A DNA stretch of 40,726 nucleotides, taken from the NCBI GenBank assembly GCA_021829835.1, contig JAKBPE010000009.1, positions 1 to 40,726 of the forward strand, given 5' to 3'. Position 1 is the stretch's first letter, and every line of letters starts with the position of its first letter. Under the pieces are notes generated by a model that saw only the letters and a program-made list of their open reading frames with translations, was not told the origin of the DNA and ran no database searches. Source of the DNA: a bacterium (GTDB taxonomy: Archaea; Micrarchaeota; Micrarchaeia; Micrarchaeales; CABMGC01). Of this stretch, positions 16,721 to 25,999 are shown piece after piece. The translations under genes were made by a program, and so were the position numbers.

Positions 16721-17923
16721 TTACGATCGCAGTTCCTCCGCAAGATATGTTATTAACTTTTCTGGAGCTGCGTTCTCTTTATGGCCTGAATTCATAAATG
16801 ACCTTATTCTATTTGAATCGTTGCCTCCGTTCAAAAGGTCAGATACACGTCTTGCAAAAATTCGGGCTTCTTCGCCCTGCCCTTCCTCTCTAATTCCAGA
16901 AATGGCGCAATCTGAAAGATATTCTATCATATTATATACTTTAAAACCATTTATTTCTGCGTTCATGCCGTGCATATTGACTTCTAAAAGCTCGGGATAA
17001 GATCCTTCAAAAGGAATATTCATGGATTGACTCCCGTTCCTTGCGATATAGTATGCAAGCCCAACCACAAATTGATTTATCATCTGTGCGTTATCTATCC
17101 TTATCGGAGCATCAGGTATTCGCAATTCTATTACGAACCTATTTGCTTCATTTTCAAAATCAGGTCTAGGTCTCACAAACCAGAAAATTTGATGTGGATC
17201 GAGATTCTCAAAAGGCCAGTGGCTGTATGTCCTTCCATTTTCACTTCTAATTCTGGTAAGCTCTATTAAATTAGAATCCAGTTCTCTCCTTGCGACCATA
17301 TCTTTTATTTCAGTGGATAATGCCTCAATAACAGACCAGTAACCTGTTTTCGACATTAGATAAGGAGCTTCAATCATATCTTTAGGAAAGCAGGACAAGA
17401 AATTCATATAACCTGCGATTCTGCTGCTCTGGTGTCCTGTGTCATTTATCTGTGATGGATTCTTATACTCATAAGGGGAACTTGCACTCATTGCCAATAT
17501 TATTGGATTTATCCTTCTGTAAAAATTATATAATTCAAGGCCCAGATATTCGTTGTTAATCCCAATAGTTATCTGCTGGCTCATCACGTTTAAAAAACCC
17601 CTTCCGCATTTTTCTGACAATGCTGTTGTTCTATGCCATATTGGGTCTATAGAGGAGGTATCTGCCAATATTAATCCTCCCCCGTATAATTTTCCTCCCA
17701 TTCCATGTACTTCATCCGAAAGCTGTGATGTATCTTTTCTAAGCCTTTCATTAAGCTCAATTAAATTACTTGCCATAGACACCCTAAGTTCCAGGCAATC
17801 TCTGGGGTTAACCTCTCCAGTAACATCCAGGCGTCTTCCCACTCTTCCAAGCACTTCCCTAGCGTTCACGCCAGAGAGGCCCAACTCAAGTTCATTGCTT
17901 ACCTTTAAAATCTGCCTAGTCAT
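16721..17923 (-). CDS. GCS2/YbdK-like carboxylate-amine ligase (glutamate-cysteine ligase superfamily), divergent
   Basis: VSNELELGL (metal-binding ExE position), SQQITIGINNEYLGLELYNFYRRINPIILAMSASSPYEY...DTGHQSSRIAGYMNF, and IFWFVRPRPDFENEANRFVIELRIPDAPIRI align with YbdK HVHVG / ALSAASPY / DIRPSPHFGTVEVRVMD. Confidence 0.78.
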   Translation of the reverse strand: MTRQILKVSNELELGLSGVNAREVLGRVGRRLDVTGEVNPRDCLELRVSMASNLIELNERLRKDTSQLSDEVHGMGGKLYGGGLILADTSSIDPIWHRTTALSEKCGRGFLNVMSQQITIGINNEYLGLELYNFYRRINPIILAMSASSPYEYKNPSQINDTGHQSSRIAGYMNFLSCFPKDMIEAPYLMSKTGYWSVIEALSTEIKDMVARRELDSNLIELTRIRSENGRTYSHWPFENLDPHQIFWFVRPRPDFENEANRFVIELRIPDAPIRIDNAQMINQFVVGLAYYIARNGSQSMNIPFEGSYPELLEVNMHGMNAEINGFKVYNMIEYLSDCAISGIREEGQGEEARIFARRVSDLLNGGNDSNRIRSFMNSGHKENAAPEKLITYLAEELRS

Positions 17924-18073
17924 GTTTCAGCCTCGGATTTTATCTCTATTCTGCTGATTATTGTATATATACTTGTTGTTAACGGAATAACAAATACAAT
18001 CAAAATGTAGCCGAGTATAAAAAGATTTCTATATTTCTTGGAAAAAGAACAATATTGCTGTAAATCAGGCTTC

Positions 18074-19525
18074 CTATTCCTTGCTTCTCCTCTCGGGCCT
18101 TACAGCAGGGAAAGCTATTACCTCCTTAATGGATATATTGTCTGTGAGTATCATTGTAATTCTGTCTATTGAAATGCCCAAGCCTGCTGTAGGAGGCATT
18201 CCAAATTCAATTGCCTCAAGAAAATCTTCATCTATTGGAGGAGCTTCATCGTCTCCCTTTCTCCTCTCAGCATCCTGCTCCATAAACTTTTTCCTCTGTT
18301 CCAATGGATCTGTAAGTTCAGAATACGAATTTGCCTCTTCATAACCTGCTATATATAGTTCGAATCTCTCGCTAAGTTTCGCATTCCCTCTTTTATCCTT
18401 TGTAAGAGGGCACATATAACTTGGAAAGTCTACTACAAATGTAGGATTCTGCAATTCTGGTTTTATATATTTGTCAAAAAGCCCGTCAGCCACATGGTAT
18501 CTGTTCTTTATTTTGACTTTAAGTCCCTCTTTTGCCGCTATCTCCTCTGCCTCCTTATCTGTAATATCGGAGATATCTATTCCTGCTTTATTCCTAATCT
18601 CATCTACGAAATATACTCTCTTAAAAGGCGTTTTAAAGTCAAGCTTAATACTCTGATAAGTGACAATTTCCGAGCCAACAATTTCTTTGGCGATGCCGCC
18701 AACCATTTCTTCAACCATATGCATATAGTCTTCATAGTCTTTGTATGCCTCGTAACATTCTATTATGGTAAATTCTGGATTATGGGTCGTATCTATATCC
18801 TCATTTCTAAAATCTCTAGAGACCTCGTAAACTTTTTCAAATCCTCCAACTAAAAGTTTCTTAAGATAAAGCTCGTCCGATATTCTCAAAAATACATCTG
18901 AGTCTATCGCATTAAAATGTGTTTTGAATGGCTTCGCGTTTGCGCCTCCATAAACTGGTTGCAAAATAGGTGTCTCAAACTCAAGATATCCTCTCAAATC
19001 AAGGAAATTTCTCATATACCTGAGTATTTTGGCTCTAACCCTGAAGTATTCTCTTACGTTAGGGTTTATTATCGTGTCAAGGTATCTCTTCCGGTATCTT
19101 ATCTCTATGTCTTTAAGACCGTGGAACTTTTCAGGCAAGACTCTCAGAGACTTAGAAAGCAGGGTTATTTCTTTTGCATCAATGCTCTTCTCTCCTCTCT
19201 TAGATTTAGTTATAGTACCAAATATGCCTATTATATCTCCGATATCAATTAGCTCAAGAAGTTCTATGGACTCTTTTCCTATGTAATTTTCCCTTGCTAT
19301 AGCTTGCATCTTTCCCTCTCCGTCAAGAATGTCCATGAAAAAGAGGCTTCCCATCCTGCGCATGCCTATTATCCTACCGGCTATTCTGCTATCTTTTCCT
19401 TCATAACCCTCAAAATTAGATATTATCTTTGAAATCTCCTCTCTGTCTTTATATGAATAAGGATAAGGATTAATTTCCTTTTCAATTATCCTTTTAAGTT
19501 TATTCATCTTTCCTTCGTCAGTCAT
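18074..19525 (-). CDS. lysS: Lysyl-tRNA synthetase, class II
   Basis: RYRKRYLDTIINPNVREYFRVRAKILRYMRNFLDLRGYLEFETPILQPVYGGANAKPF; FRNEDIDTTHNPEFTIIECYEAY; GLGISIDRITMILTDNISIKEVIAFPAVRPE. Confidence 0.97.
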   Translation of the reverse strand: MTDEGKMNKLKRIIEKEINPYPYSYKDREEISKIISNFEGYEGKDSRIAGRIIGMRRMGSLFFMDILDGEGKMQAIARENYIGKESIELLELIDIGDIIGIFGTITKSKRGEKSIDAKEITLLSKSLRVLPEKFHGLKDIEIRYRKRYLDTIINPNVREYFRVRAKILRYMRNFLDLRGYLEFETPILQPVYGGANAKPFKTHFNAIDSDVFLRISDELYLKKLLVGGFEKVYEVSRDFRNEDIDTTHNPEFTIIECYEAYKDYEDYMHMVEEMVGGIAKEIVGSEIVTYQSIKLDFKTPFKRVYFVDEIRNKAGIDISDITDKEAEEIAAKEGLKVKIKNRYHVADGLFDKYIKPELQNPTFVVDFPSYMCPLTKDKRGNAKLSERFELYIAGYEEANSYSELTDPLEQRKKFMEQDAERRKGDDEAPPIDEDFLEAIEFGMPPTAGLGISIDRITMILTDNISIKEVIAFPAVRPERRSKE

Positions 19526-19678
19526 AAATACCAGCGTATAAAATGTGAAATGTTTAGAATAATGCCATAATAAGTTTAATAATCAAATAGGTCTTCTCCG
19601 TTTTTCAGCACAGGCGCTTCAACCTGCCAAAATTCGCTCCTATAAGGAATGTTTATAAAGCAATAAACCTCAATAATT

Positions 19679-19996
19679 ATGACCTATATGGCAACCAAAA
19701 CAGGCACCCACGGAGAAGACAACCTTCTCTATGTAATGGCATACATTCTTTCATGGATTACAGGCATAGTGATATTTGCAATGTCAAAACCTTCAGAAAA
19801 AAGGCTAAGATTCAACGGTCTCCAGTCTATATTTCTGGGTGTAATAGGCACTATCCTATCCTTCCTTCCCATTGTTGGTTGGATACTCGGCTTGCTTTTG
19901 TACTTAGTGGGAATAGTTTCCGGTATAAAAGCATATTATGGCGAGGACGTAATTCTCCCTGTAATAGGGCAATATGCAAAAAAGTATATTGACTGA
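19679..19996 (+). CDS. DUF4870-like small membrane protein
   Basis: LLYVMAYILSWITGIVIFAM...KRLRFNGLQSIFLGVIGTILSFLPIVGWILGLLLYLVGIVSGIKAYYGEDVILPVIGQYAKKY. Confidence 0.75.
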   Translation: MTYMATKTGTHGEDNLLYVMAYILSWITGIVIFAMSKPSEKRLRFNGLQSIFLGVIGTILSFLPIVGWILGLLLYLVGIVSGIKAYYGEDVILPVIGQYAKKYID

Positions 19997-20025
19997 CTCT
20001 GCATCTGCAATGCCTAAATATTAGG

Positions 20026-20100
20026 CGGGCCCGGTGGGATTTGAACCCACGACTTAAAGGTTAAAAGCCTTCCACTCTAGCCAAGCTGAGTTACGGACCC
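20026..20100 (-). tRNA. tRNA-Lys(UUU)
   Basis: Reverse complement: GGGTCCG acceptor, anticodon arm AAGG-CTTTTAA-CCTT, T-arm GTGGG-TTCAAAT-CCCAC, CGGGCCC. Confidence 0.95.
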
Positions 20101-20469
20101 TTATTTACCTGATGTACTGGCCTTTATCCATTTTGTAAAGCCACTGTGTGGCGAAAAACTTTCAGCATTTATTACTCTCACTTTAGCGCCTCTGAAATCT
20201 CCTCCTTCAAGTTCTACATACTCCCTGTAAGAGGGCATCTCCGCATAGTAAACTTCCTGCCAGTGCTCTTTTCCTTCCATATAATCTTTGGATATATCAT
20301 TTTCTACTATTGGGGGTATCTGTTCAAACATGAAAAGAATTCCGTCACTCCAATATACTTCTTTATGGCCTGAATAATGCCCAAGGCATTCTTTAGCTAT
20401 TTCTTCCTCTGTCACTTTATAAATATGGTGTATATAAAGTGCCTTTGTTTCTATATTCTTTATTTCCAT
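20101..20469 (-). CDS. Hypothetical protein, 122 aa
   Basis: Intact ORF; no recognised family; stop codon abuts tRNA-Lys. Confidence 0.6.
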   Translation of the reverse strand: MEIKNIETKALYIHHIYKVTEEEIAKECLGHYSGHKEVYWSDGILFMFEQIPPIVENDISKDYMEGKEHWQEVYYAEMPSYREYVELEGGDFRGAKVRVINAESFSPHSGFTKWIKASTSGK

Positions 20470-20588
20470 AACTTCACATTCAAATCTAAGAATTATTTAT
20501 CGTAGTAGTCAAACTATATGCAACATCTAAATTCTTCCTATTAATTATGCTGCAATATGTATATAAAATCAAATGTCGTATCTACTTT

Positions 20589-21068
20589 ATGCAGGAGATT
20601 CCACATCCGCACAAGGAGAAGGCAAAAGCCATAATAAATGAAAATAAGTATATGGTGCTCGCCACAAGCGACAAGGAAAGCAAACCTTGGGCTTCTCCCG
20701 TCTTTTTTGCACACGATGAAAGATACAACTTTTATTTCCTCTCATCTATAAATTCAAGGCATGCAAAAAATATATTGTCAAATCCCAACGTAGGCATTGC
20801 TATATTCGATTCGAGGCAAAAAATGGGCCAAACCGAAGGACTTCAAATAGAAGCGGTGGCAGGGCAGATAGGCAAAAACAGCTTAGACAAGGCAATAGAG
20901 CATTATTGTATGAAAGCCTTTCCAAATTCAGGCTCTGGCCTTTCTCCCTCAGAAAGATACGATCCAGAAGAATACATAGAGCCTCATGACCTGAGATTCT
21001 TTAAGGTTTCACCTGAAAAGATATACATAGTGGATATAGAAAAAAGAGTAGCTGTAGATATATTCTGA
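20589..21068 (+). CDS. Pyridoxamine 5'-phosphate oxidase-like FMN-binding protein
   Basis: INENKYMVLATSDKESKPWASPVFFAHDERYNFYFLSSINSRHAKNILSNPNVGIAIFDS. Confidence 0.88.
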   Translation: MQEIPHPHKEKAKAIINENKYMVLATSDKESKPWASPVFFAHDERYNFYFLSSINSRHAKNILSNPNVGIAIFDSRQKMGQTEGLQIEAVAGQIGKNSLDKAIEHYCMKAFPNSGSGLSPSERYDPEEYIEPHDLRFFKVSPEKIYIVDIEKRVAVDIF

Positions 21069-21125
21069 CAAATCAAAACTAATCCTGTTCTTCATTTCAG
21101 ATATAATCTTCTAACTTTCGGTCTA

Positions 21126-21803
21126 CTAATTATGCTTATTCCGGTTATGAAAAATACCTGAAGATCTGCTGTAATTATGGATAAAGAAATCGTAAATTCT
21201 ACCTAAATCATTATCAAAAATCCATGATTTCATTATATAACTTCCTCCAATATCAATAAATCTTATCAGAGCACCATGGTTACTAAAATTTATAATAAAA
21301 TGCGAGTATGAAGTCGGCCTTATTATATCTTTATATTGCTCTGCTTCTCTTCCCCGCTGAAAAGATAGAAATCCTACCTCCATAACTTGGTATTCAGTCT
21401 TTATCAACAAAGGTTTTTCATCTTTCCTACTGCTTAATCTAATTCCTTCTATTACTCCATATGTAAATGTTATGTGTGTATTTTGATTATTATATCGTAT
21501 AAAAAACTGTTCATTCTTCAGGCTGACAGGCGAATTTAGAACCTTATATCTTCTTATGTATATATGATTTCCTTCATTATTTCCTTCCTTTGAATTATCA
21601 ATTAGTCTATCTTCATATCTAAATGCTATATTTTGATCTTGGGTGTTTCTGCCTACCACAACACTAATTAAATATTTCACGCTACATACTGGGAGATCTG
21701 AAAATTCCAAAGATCCACCATGTTTACTTTCTGCCTCTCTCTTCAATGAGGACAGTTCTTTATGATATTCTAATTGTCTTATATTAGAGTATTTAATGTA
21801 CAA
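21126..21803 (-). CDS. Hypothetical protein, 225 aa
   Basis: Intact ORF in AT-rich block; no recognised family. Confidence 0.55.
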   Translation of the reverse strand: MYIKYSNIRQLEYHKELSSLKREAESKHGGSLEFSDLPVCSVKYLISVVVGRNTQDQNIAFRYEDRLIDNSKEGNNEGNHIYIRRYKVLNSPVSLKNEQFFIRYNNQNTHITFTYGVIEGIRLSSRKDEKPLLIKTEYQVMEVGFLSFQRGREAEQYKDIIRPTSYSHFIINFSNHGALIRFIDIGGSYIMKSWIFDNDLGRIYDFFIHNYSRSSGIFHNRNKHN

Positions 21804-21909
21804 TTAATCCCACTTTATATCCTATTATCTGTCTATAAATATTCTTCATGCTGCACCTACAAATTTATACTTGGCTATTATACACAAAGTAGGCTCTGTG
21901 TTTAAACAC

Positions 21910-21980
21910 GGTTGATAACACAGTTGGTATATCAAATGCGGTATATCAAATGTGGGATAGCACAATGTGGAATATCAAAG
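21910..21980 (+). repeat. Degenerate 14-16-nt tandem repeats upstream of orphan gene
   Basis: Units GGTTGATAACACAGTT / GGTATATCAAATGC / GGTATATCAAATGTG / GGATAGCACAATGTG / GAATATCAAAG. Confidence 0.6.
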
Positions 21981-22023
21981 AAAATCTTTTTATATGAGAA
22001 AAAGAGAAATTATACTGATAATC

Positions 22024-22659
22024 ATGGCAAATAAAACTGTAATAAAGCAATCTAATGTCCCTGTTGATAGGGATGCTACTGTCCCTGTTGAGCTTGCGAA
22101 TGCTTTATCATTCACAGAAGCCAAAGGTATCCTGAAAGTAAAATATGATCTTAATTTAAAACAACAAAACTCCATAATGAAACAATGTGGATTGCGCCTA
22201 CTATCAATTCATGAGATACTAAAAGAAGTTATAAATGATCCATATTTAAAAAAGGAGCTAACTGAAAAAATAGTAAGAATATCAGGGCTTGATCTTGCTA
22301 TTGACTCTGGAACATATGCAATAAACAAGGAAGATGGAAGAGTAGATACATCCAGAATAATAATGAGCGTACATGAAGATTATGAAAACAACCGTCATGA
22401 TCCAGAGACTCATATATTTATACCAAATGGACGTGCTCCCCTCTCCGTTAGTATAAACGGTGATGAATATACGCAAAAATCAGGTTCAAGATATGTGATT
22501 ATTCCTGGCCTTCACCCTTCAGATATTACACCAGTTTCTTTATTTGTTAGAGATTATCTTAGTAAACCCCATCCTAACGGGTCCGTCTTTAATTATTGGG
22601 ATCTCTTAAATCAAAATCCAAGTGCATTTCAATCGCTAAGGCGGTTGCCTAACGATTAG
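22024..22659 (+). CDS. Hypothetical protein (start MANKTVIKQ preferred)
   Basis: ORF 21967-22659; TATA-like ctttttatatg at about 21986 precedes ATG 22024. Confidence 0.55.
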   Translation: MANKTVIKQSNVPVDRDATVPVELANALSFTEAKGILKVKYDLNLKQQNSIMKQCGLRLLSIHEILKEVINDPYLKKELTEKIVRISGLDLAIDSGTYAINKEDGRVDTSRIIMSVHEDYENNRHDPETHIFIPNGRAPLSVSINGDEYTQKSGSRYVIIPGLHPSDITPVSLFVRDYLSKPHPNGSVFNYWDLLNQNPSAFQSLRRLPND

Positions 22660-22736
22660 ATTATTGTGAAAAACAAAGCACAGTATTCCGTTTTCAATAG
22701 TGTCTATGCTGAACTCCTAAATATACAGGCGGAATA

Positions 22737-23372
22737 ATGCCATCTTTCGAAACTATAATGTGTAATAGGATTTCGGCAATCTCATATTCCGGAAATCGTG
22801 AAGAATCATTTAATTTTCTCAAAGAACATCATTATCAACCTTTGGATCTTCGGGAAGCCCTTTTAAGCATAAACCGAAGCAAGAAGATTAAAAATTTTGT
22901 AAAAGGCAATTGGTTTTATCTAAAAGAAGAAGAATCGGAAACTCCTTATCCTAAAGGCTACTACATATTAAGCAAGAATGGTAATATTCTTCCATTTAAT
23001 TTATACCTTAAAAAATATGGACGTACGAAAGACATAGCGGAAAAGACAATCTACATCTACAATAATGAAAAAAGCCTAAAGATGCCAACACTACTATGTG
23101 TTAATACTGACAAAATTACAAATTCAGACGGGGTGCGCTATGTTGCCTTTTCATTCTTCAGTCCGCAAAATACCGCAAATCTTATTCTTGGAAAAAGCAT
23201 CCATAACACAAACAGCACAAATGAAAATAAACATCCCCCAGAATTTAAGATTCTAATGCGAGAGATGGAAAAACTATCATGGAAATTATTATTGACTGGG
23301 GAAGCTGCAGATCCATCAATAGAAGAAAAACTTGAACAAATAAATTCAATTCTAAAGTCTATAAGAAATTAA
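22737..23372 (+). CDS. Hypothetical protein, 211 aa
   Basis: Intact ORF following the 22024 gene; no recognised family. Confidence 0.55.
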   Translation: MPSFETIMCNRISAISYSGNREESFNFLKEHHYQPLDLREALLSINRSKKIKNFVKGNWFYLKEEESETPYPKGYYILSKNGNILPFNLYLKKYGRTKDIAEKTIYIYNNEKSLKMPTLLCVNTDKITNSDGVRYVAFSFFSPQNTANLILGKSIHNTNSTNENKHPPEFKILMREMEKLSWKLLLTGEAADPSIEEKLEQINSILKSIRN

Positions 23373-23446
23373 TAACATTACGTAAAGTCAGGTTATGAAG
23401 CGAGATATTTCCTTAAGCCATACTTCACTATTCAACACGGGTAGTA

Positions 23447-24058
23447 TTAGGAACCTAGGTAAGGCCTTCTTCTATTACGACTCCTATGAAAATCATTATC
23501 ATATATTTTCCAATCCTCTCTTAATAATCCTGAAATGAATTCATCTTTTAGTTTTCCATCAGCCATACACTTGAATCTTTTTCTTCTTACACCTTCTATC
23601 TTGAAACCAAACTTCTTTTGTAGATTTAACGAGCGAATGTTACCTCTTAAAAATCCAGTTTCTATCCTTCTCAATTTTAATCTGTTAAATATAAACTTCA
23701 ATTCTGCATCTAAAGCTTCTGTACCATAGCCTTCTTTGTGATACTTTTCATTAATCCAAAATCCTATATGTGCTAATCCATTAAATTTGTTTATCTCATA
23801 TGTTCCTATGCCACCGATAACCTTTTTCTCGTTTTTAAGTTCGATAGCAAAATGGTAATTTCGATCCTTCCTTTTCTTAGATTCATTAATACAATTGTTT
23901 ATCCATTCTATCGCATCCTTTTTAGTATAAGGATATGGAACAGGGGCTAACCATCTTGAAATTTTTAGATTATTTAATCCTTCAACTAAGTCATCAGTAT
24001 CTTTTTTACTCCATTCTCTTAAGATCAGTCTTTTAGTTTTCAATTTCATTTTTATCAT
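23447..24058 (-). CDS. GNAT acetyltransferase, RimJ/RimL-like
   Basis: LKTKRLILREWSKKDTDDL...AHIGFWINEKYHKEGYGTEAL...RRIETGFLRGNIRSLNLQKKFGFKIEGVRRK. Confidence 0.92.
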   Translation of the reverse strand: MIKMKLKTKRLILREWSKKDTDDLVEGLNNLKISRWLAPVPYPYTKKDAIEWINNCINESKKRKDRNYHFAIELKNEKKVIGGIGTYEINKFNGLAHIGFWINEKYHKEGYGTEALDAELKFIFNRLKLRRIETGFLRGNIRSLNLQKKFGFKIEGVRRKRFKCMADGKLKDEFISGLLREDWKIYDNDFHRSRNRRRPYLGS

Positions 24059-24133
24059 ATCAATTCAAGATATAAAATTTAAAATCCTATAAGGTGCAAA
24101 AAGCCCATGCTATATATAAACACAAAAATAAAT

Positions 24134-24206
24134 CGGGGAGTTCGAGATTTGAACTCGAGTCTTCAGGACCCAAACCTGAAAGCCTGCCAGGCTAGCCTAA
24201 CTCCCC
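24134..24206 (-). tRNA. tRNA-Pro(UGG)
   Basis: Reverse complement: acceptor GGGGAGT/ACTCCCC, anticodon arm TCAGG-TTTGGGT-CCTGA, T-arm TCGAG-TTCAAAT-CTCGA. Confidence 0.93.
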
Positions 24207-24233
24207 CTTTATAAAATAAGCATGCTAACTAAT

Positions 24234-24893
24234 TTAATCCGTTCTCCATATAATACTTTTCGGAAGTTCATAACTGCCTATTGAAATTATCTGCATTTTT
24301 CCATTCTCTTCAGGATTTATTACTGTGAAAGATGCGTGGTCTATATAAATTCCAGCCATCTCACTTTCATTTTTCCCTTCCAAGTATGCCATTGCTGCTT
24401 TTATAAAATCCATATGGGAAACTGCAACTGTAATCACTCCTTTTCTAAGCGAATTTATGAATCTTCCAGCCCTATTCACAATATCGTCCCATCTCTCCCA
24501 CTCTTCATAGCCATTTTCTATCTGCTCCTTCTTTATTTTTCTCATGCTCTCTCTGGAATCAAACTTCATGTTATTGTACTTCCCAAAACCCCGTTCAGTC
24601 AAAAGAGGCTCTATTACTGGTTTTTGATTTATATACTTTGAGAGTATTTCTGCAGTTTCCTTGGCTCTGAGAACAGGACTAGTATAAAAATCGCCTATTG
24701 TTTTTATTCCCGCAAGTTTTCTTCCAGAATCATTGACCGCTTCTCTCCCGTAATCGGTAAGCGGATATCTATTCTCATCAGTGCTATATGTAAACGATAC
24801 GTTAGTGTGGCTCTCTCCGTGCCTTATAAGAATGCATATCCTTGAATCTGAAATGTTTACCCCATCAAGGCCATTTTCGTCTCTGCCTGACAT
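24234..24893 (-). CDS. Histidine phosphatase (phosphoglycerate mutase-like) family protein
   Basis: ICILIRHGESHTN, FYTSPVLRAKETAEIL, VTVAVSHMDFIKA. Confidence 0.88.
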   Translation of the reverse strand: MSGRDENGLDGVNISDSRICILIRHGESHTNVSFTYSTDENRYPLTDYGREAVNDSGRKLAGIKTIGDFYTSPVLRAKETAEILSKYINQKPVIEPLLTERGFGKYNNMKFDSRESMRKIKKEQIENGYEEWERWDDIVNRAGRFINSLRKGVITVAVSHMDFIKAAMAYLEGKNESEMAGIYIDHASFTVINPEENGKMQIISIGSYELPKSIIWRTD

Positions 24894-24903
24894 AAGAGCA
24901 ACA

Positions 24904-25386
24904 TTATTTTTTCGGCTGCCTTCCTCTTGGTTTAGGAAGCTTCAATTCCTTATATACTTTAGCGAGCATCTCCTGGTTAACATCAAAGTCAAAGCCCAGC
25001 GTCTGGACAACCTTTCTGAATAAATAAGTGCTGGCAATATCCTTAAGGTCAGGATTCTTAGAACAAGAGTCTTCGACCACTTTTCTGCTTTCCGAAGATG
25101 AAAGCTGTTGGATTACTTCGGCCATGTCCTTGAAATTTTTCTTTCTGTTTGAAGCTATCTTAGATGCGTAATCGTCCAGTTCTCCTATGTTTATATATTC
25201 GCCAAAAAGCTCGAACGCCTTTCTGTCTATGGACTGTCTTATGGATGCAAGGCTGAAAGCTACCTCCTCTGGTTTTGTATCCTCTCTTATGGTAATCTTC
25301 TTTACAGCTATCCAGTCCTTCCACTTTGCAGAGAACTCTACAGATCCTATCCCAGAAGACTCTTCTCCTTCCATAGTATGATTCAC
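24904..25386 (-). CDS. Hypothetical archaeal protein, possibly DUF2666
   Basis: VEFSAKWKDWIAVKKITIREDTKPEEVAFSLASIRQSIDRKAFELFG recalls the DUF2666 repeat. Confidence 0.5.
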   Translation of the reverse strand: MNHTMEGEESSGIGSVEFSAKWKDWIAVKKITIREDTKPEEVAFSLASIRQSIDRKAFELFGEYINIGELDDYASKIASNRKKNFKDMAEVIQQLSSSESRKVVEDSCSKNPDLKDIASTYLFRKVVQTLGFDFDVNQEMLAKVYKELKLPKPRGRQPKK

Positions 25387-25604
25387 TTTGATCCTATTAT
25401 ATAATATCCGGCAGATTTCTCCCTTGCAACTCTCTTTATGCTTCCTTTGTTTGCAAGAGATACCAATGTATTTGTAACCAGACCCTTAGGCCTATTTGAT
25501 TTCTTGGCTATATCATCGGCAGTCTTCTTCTTTTCTTCGTTTACTGCTCCTATCTCCTTCATAGCACTTAGAATCTCATTCTCGATCTGTGTAAGTTCAG
25601 CCAT
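25383..25604 (-). CDS. Small winged-helix DNA-binding protein
   Basis: KKTADDIAKKSNRPKGLVTNTLVSLANKGSIKRVAREKSAGYYII. Confidence 0.65.
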   Translation of the reverse strand: MAELTQIENEILSAMKEIGAVNEEKKKTADDIAKKSNRPKGLVTNTLVSLANKGSIKRVAREKSAGYYIIGSK

Positions 25605-25640
25605 CTAACCACTCTTCTATAATTAAAAACAAAAATCTGC

Positions 25641-25793
25641 CTATTTCTTGATTCTCGCATCCTTTCTTTTAACCCTAAGGTACCTGCTTCCGCATTTCCT
25701 GCATTTTTCCACTCTTGCCCTGTTCCTGGCTTTGCATCTCCTGCAAACCCATACATTTACAAGAAGTTCATCTGCCAATCCGAATTTTCCCAT
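25641..25793 (-). CDS. rpl40e: 50S ribosomal protein L40e (50 aa; not in ORF track)
   Basis: Manual translation: MGKFGLADELLVNVWVCRRCKARNRARVEKCRKCGSRYLRVKRKDARIKK*; CxxC...CxxC zinc ribbon. Confidence 0.88.
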   Translation of the reverse strand: MGKFGLADELLVNVWVCRRCKARNRARVEKCRKCGSRYLRVKRKDARIKK

Positions 25794-25999
25794 CTGAAAC
25801 ACTCTATAAGTAAGGATTAATTAATACTTTATATTGGTAAGGAAAGATATATATTAATGTTTGAATTCCTCAACCTTATAGTTACACCTTTAAAATATGC
25901 AGAATATACGGAACAATGTTCAAGTCTAATCTGTAAGCGTTCTGCGGTTTCAAGGTTATCTAAAGTAAAATTACCAAACATGGAATATGTTGTGATATT

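Noticed and set aside
22050-22096. Direct repeat of gtccctgttga
   Set aside because: Lies in-frame inside the orphan CDS (VPVDRDATVPVELA) and is only two copies.
21126-23372. Defense or toxin-antitoxin island
   Set aside because: No recognisable nuclease, helicase, toxin or antitoxin motif; orphan status alone is insufficient.
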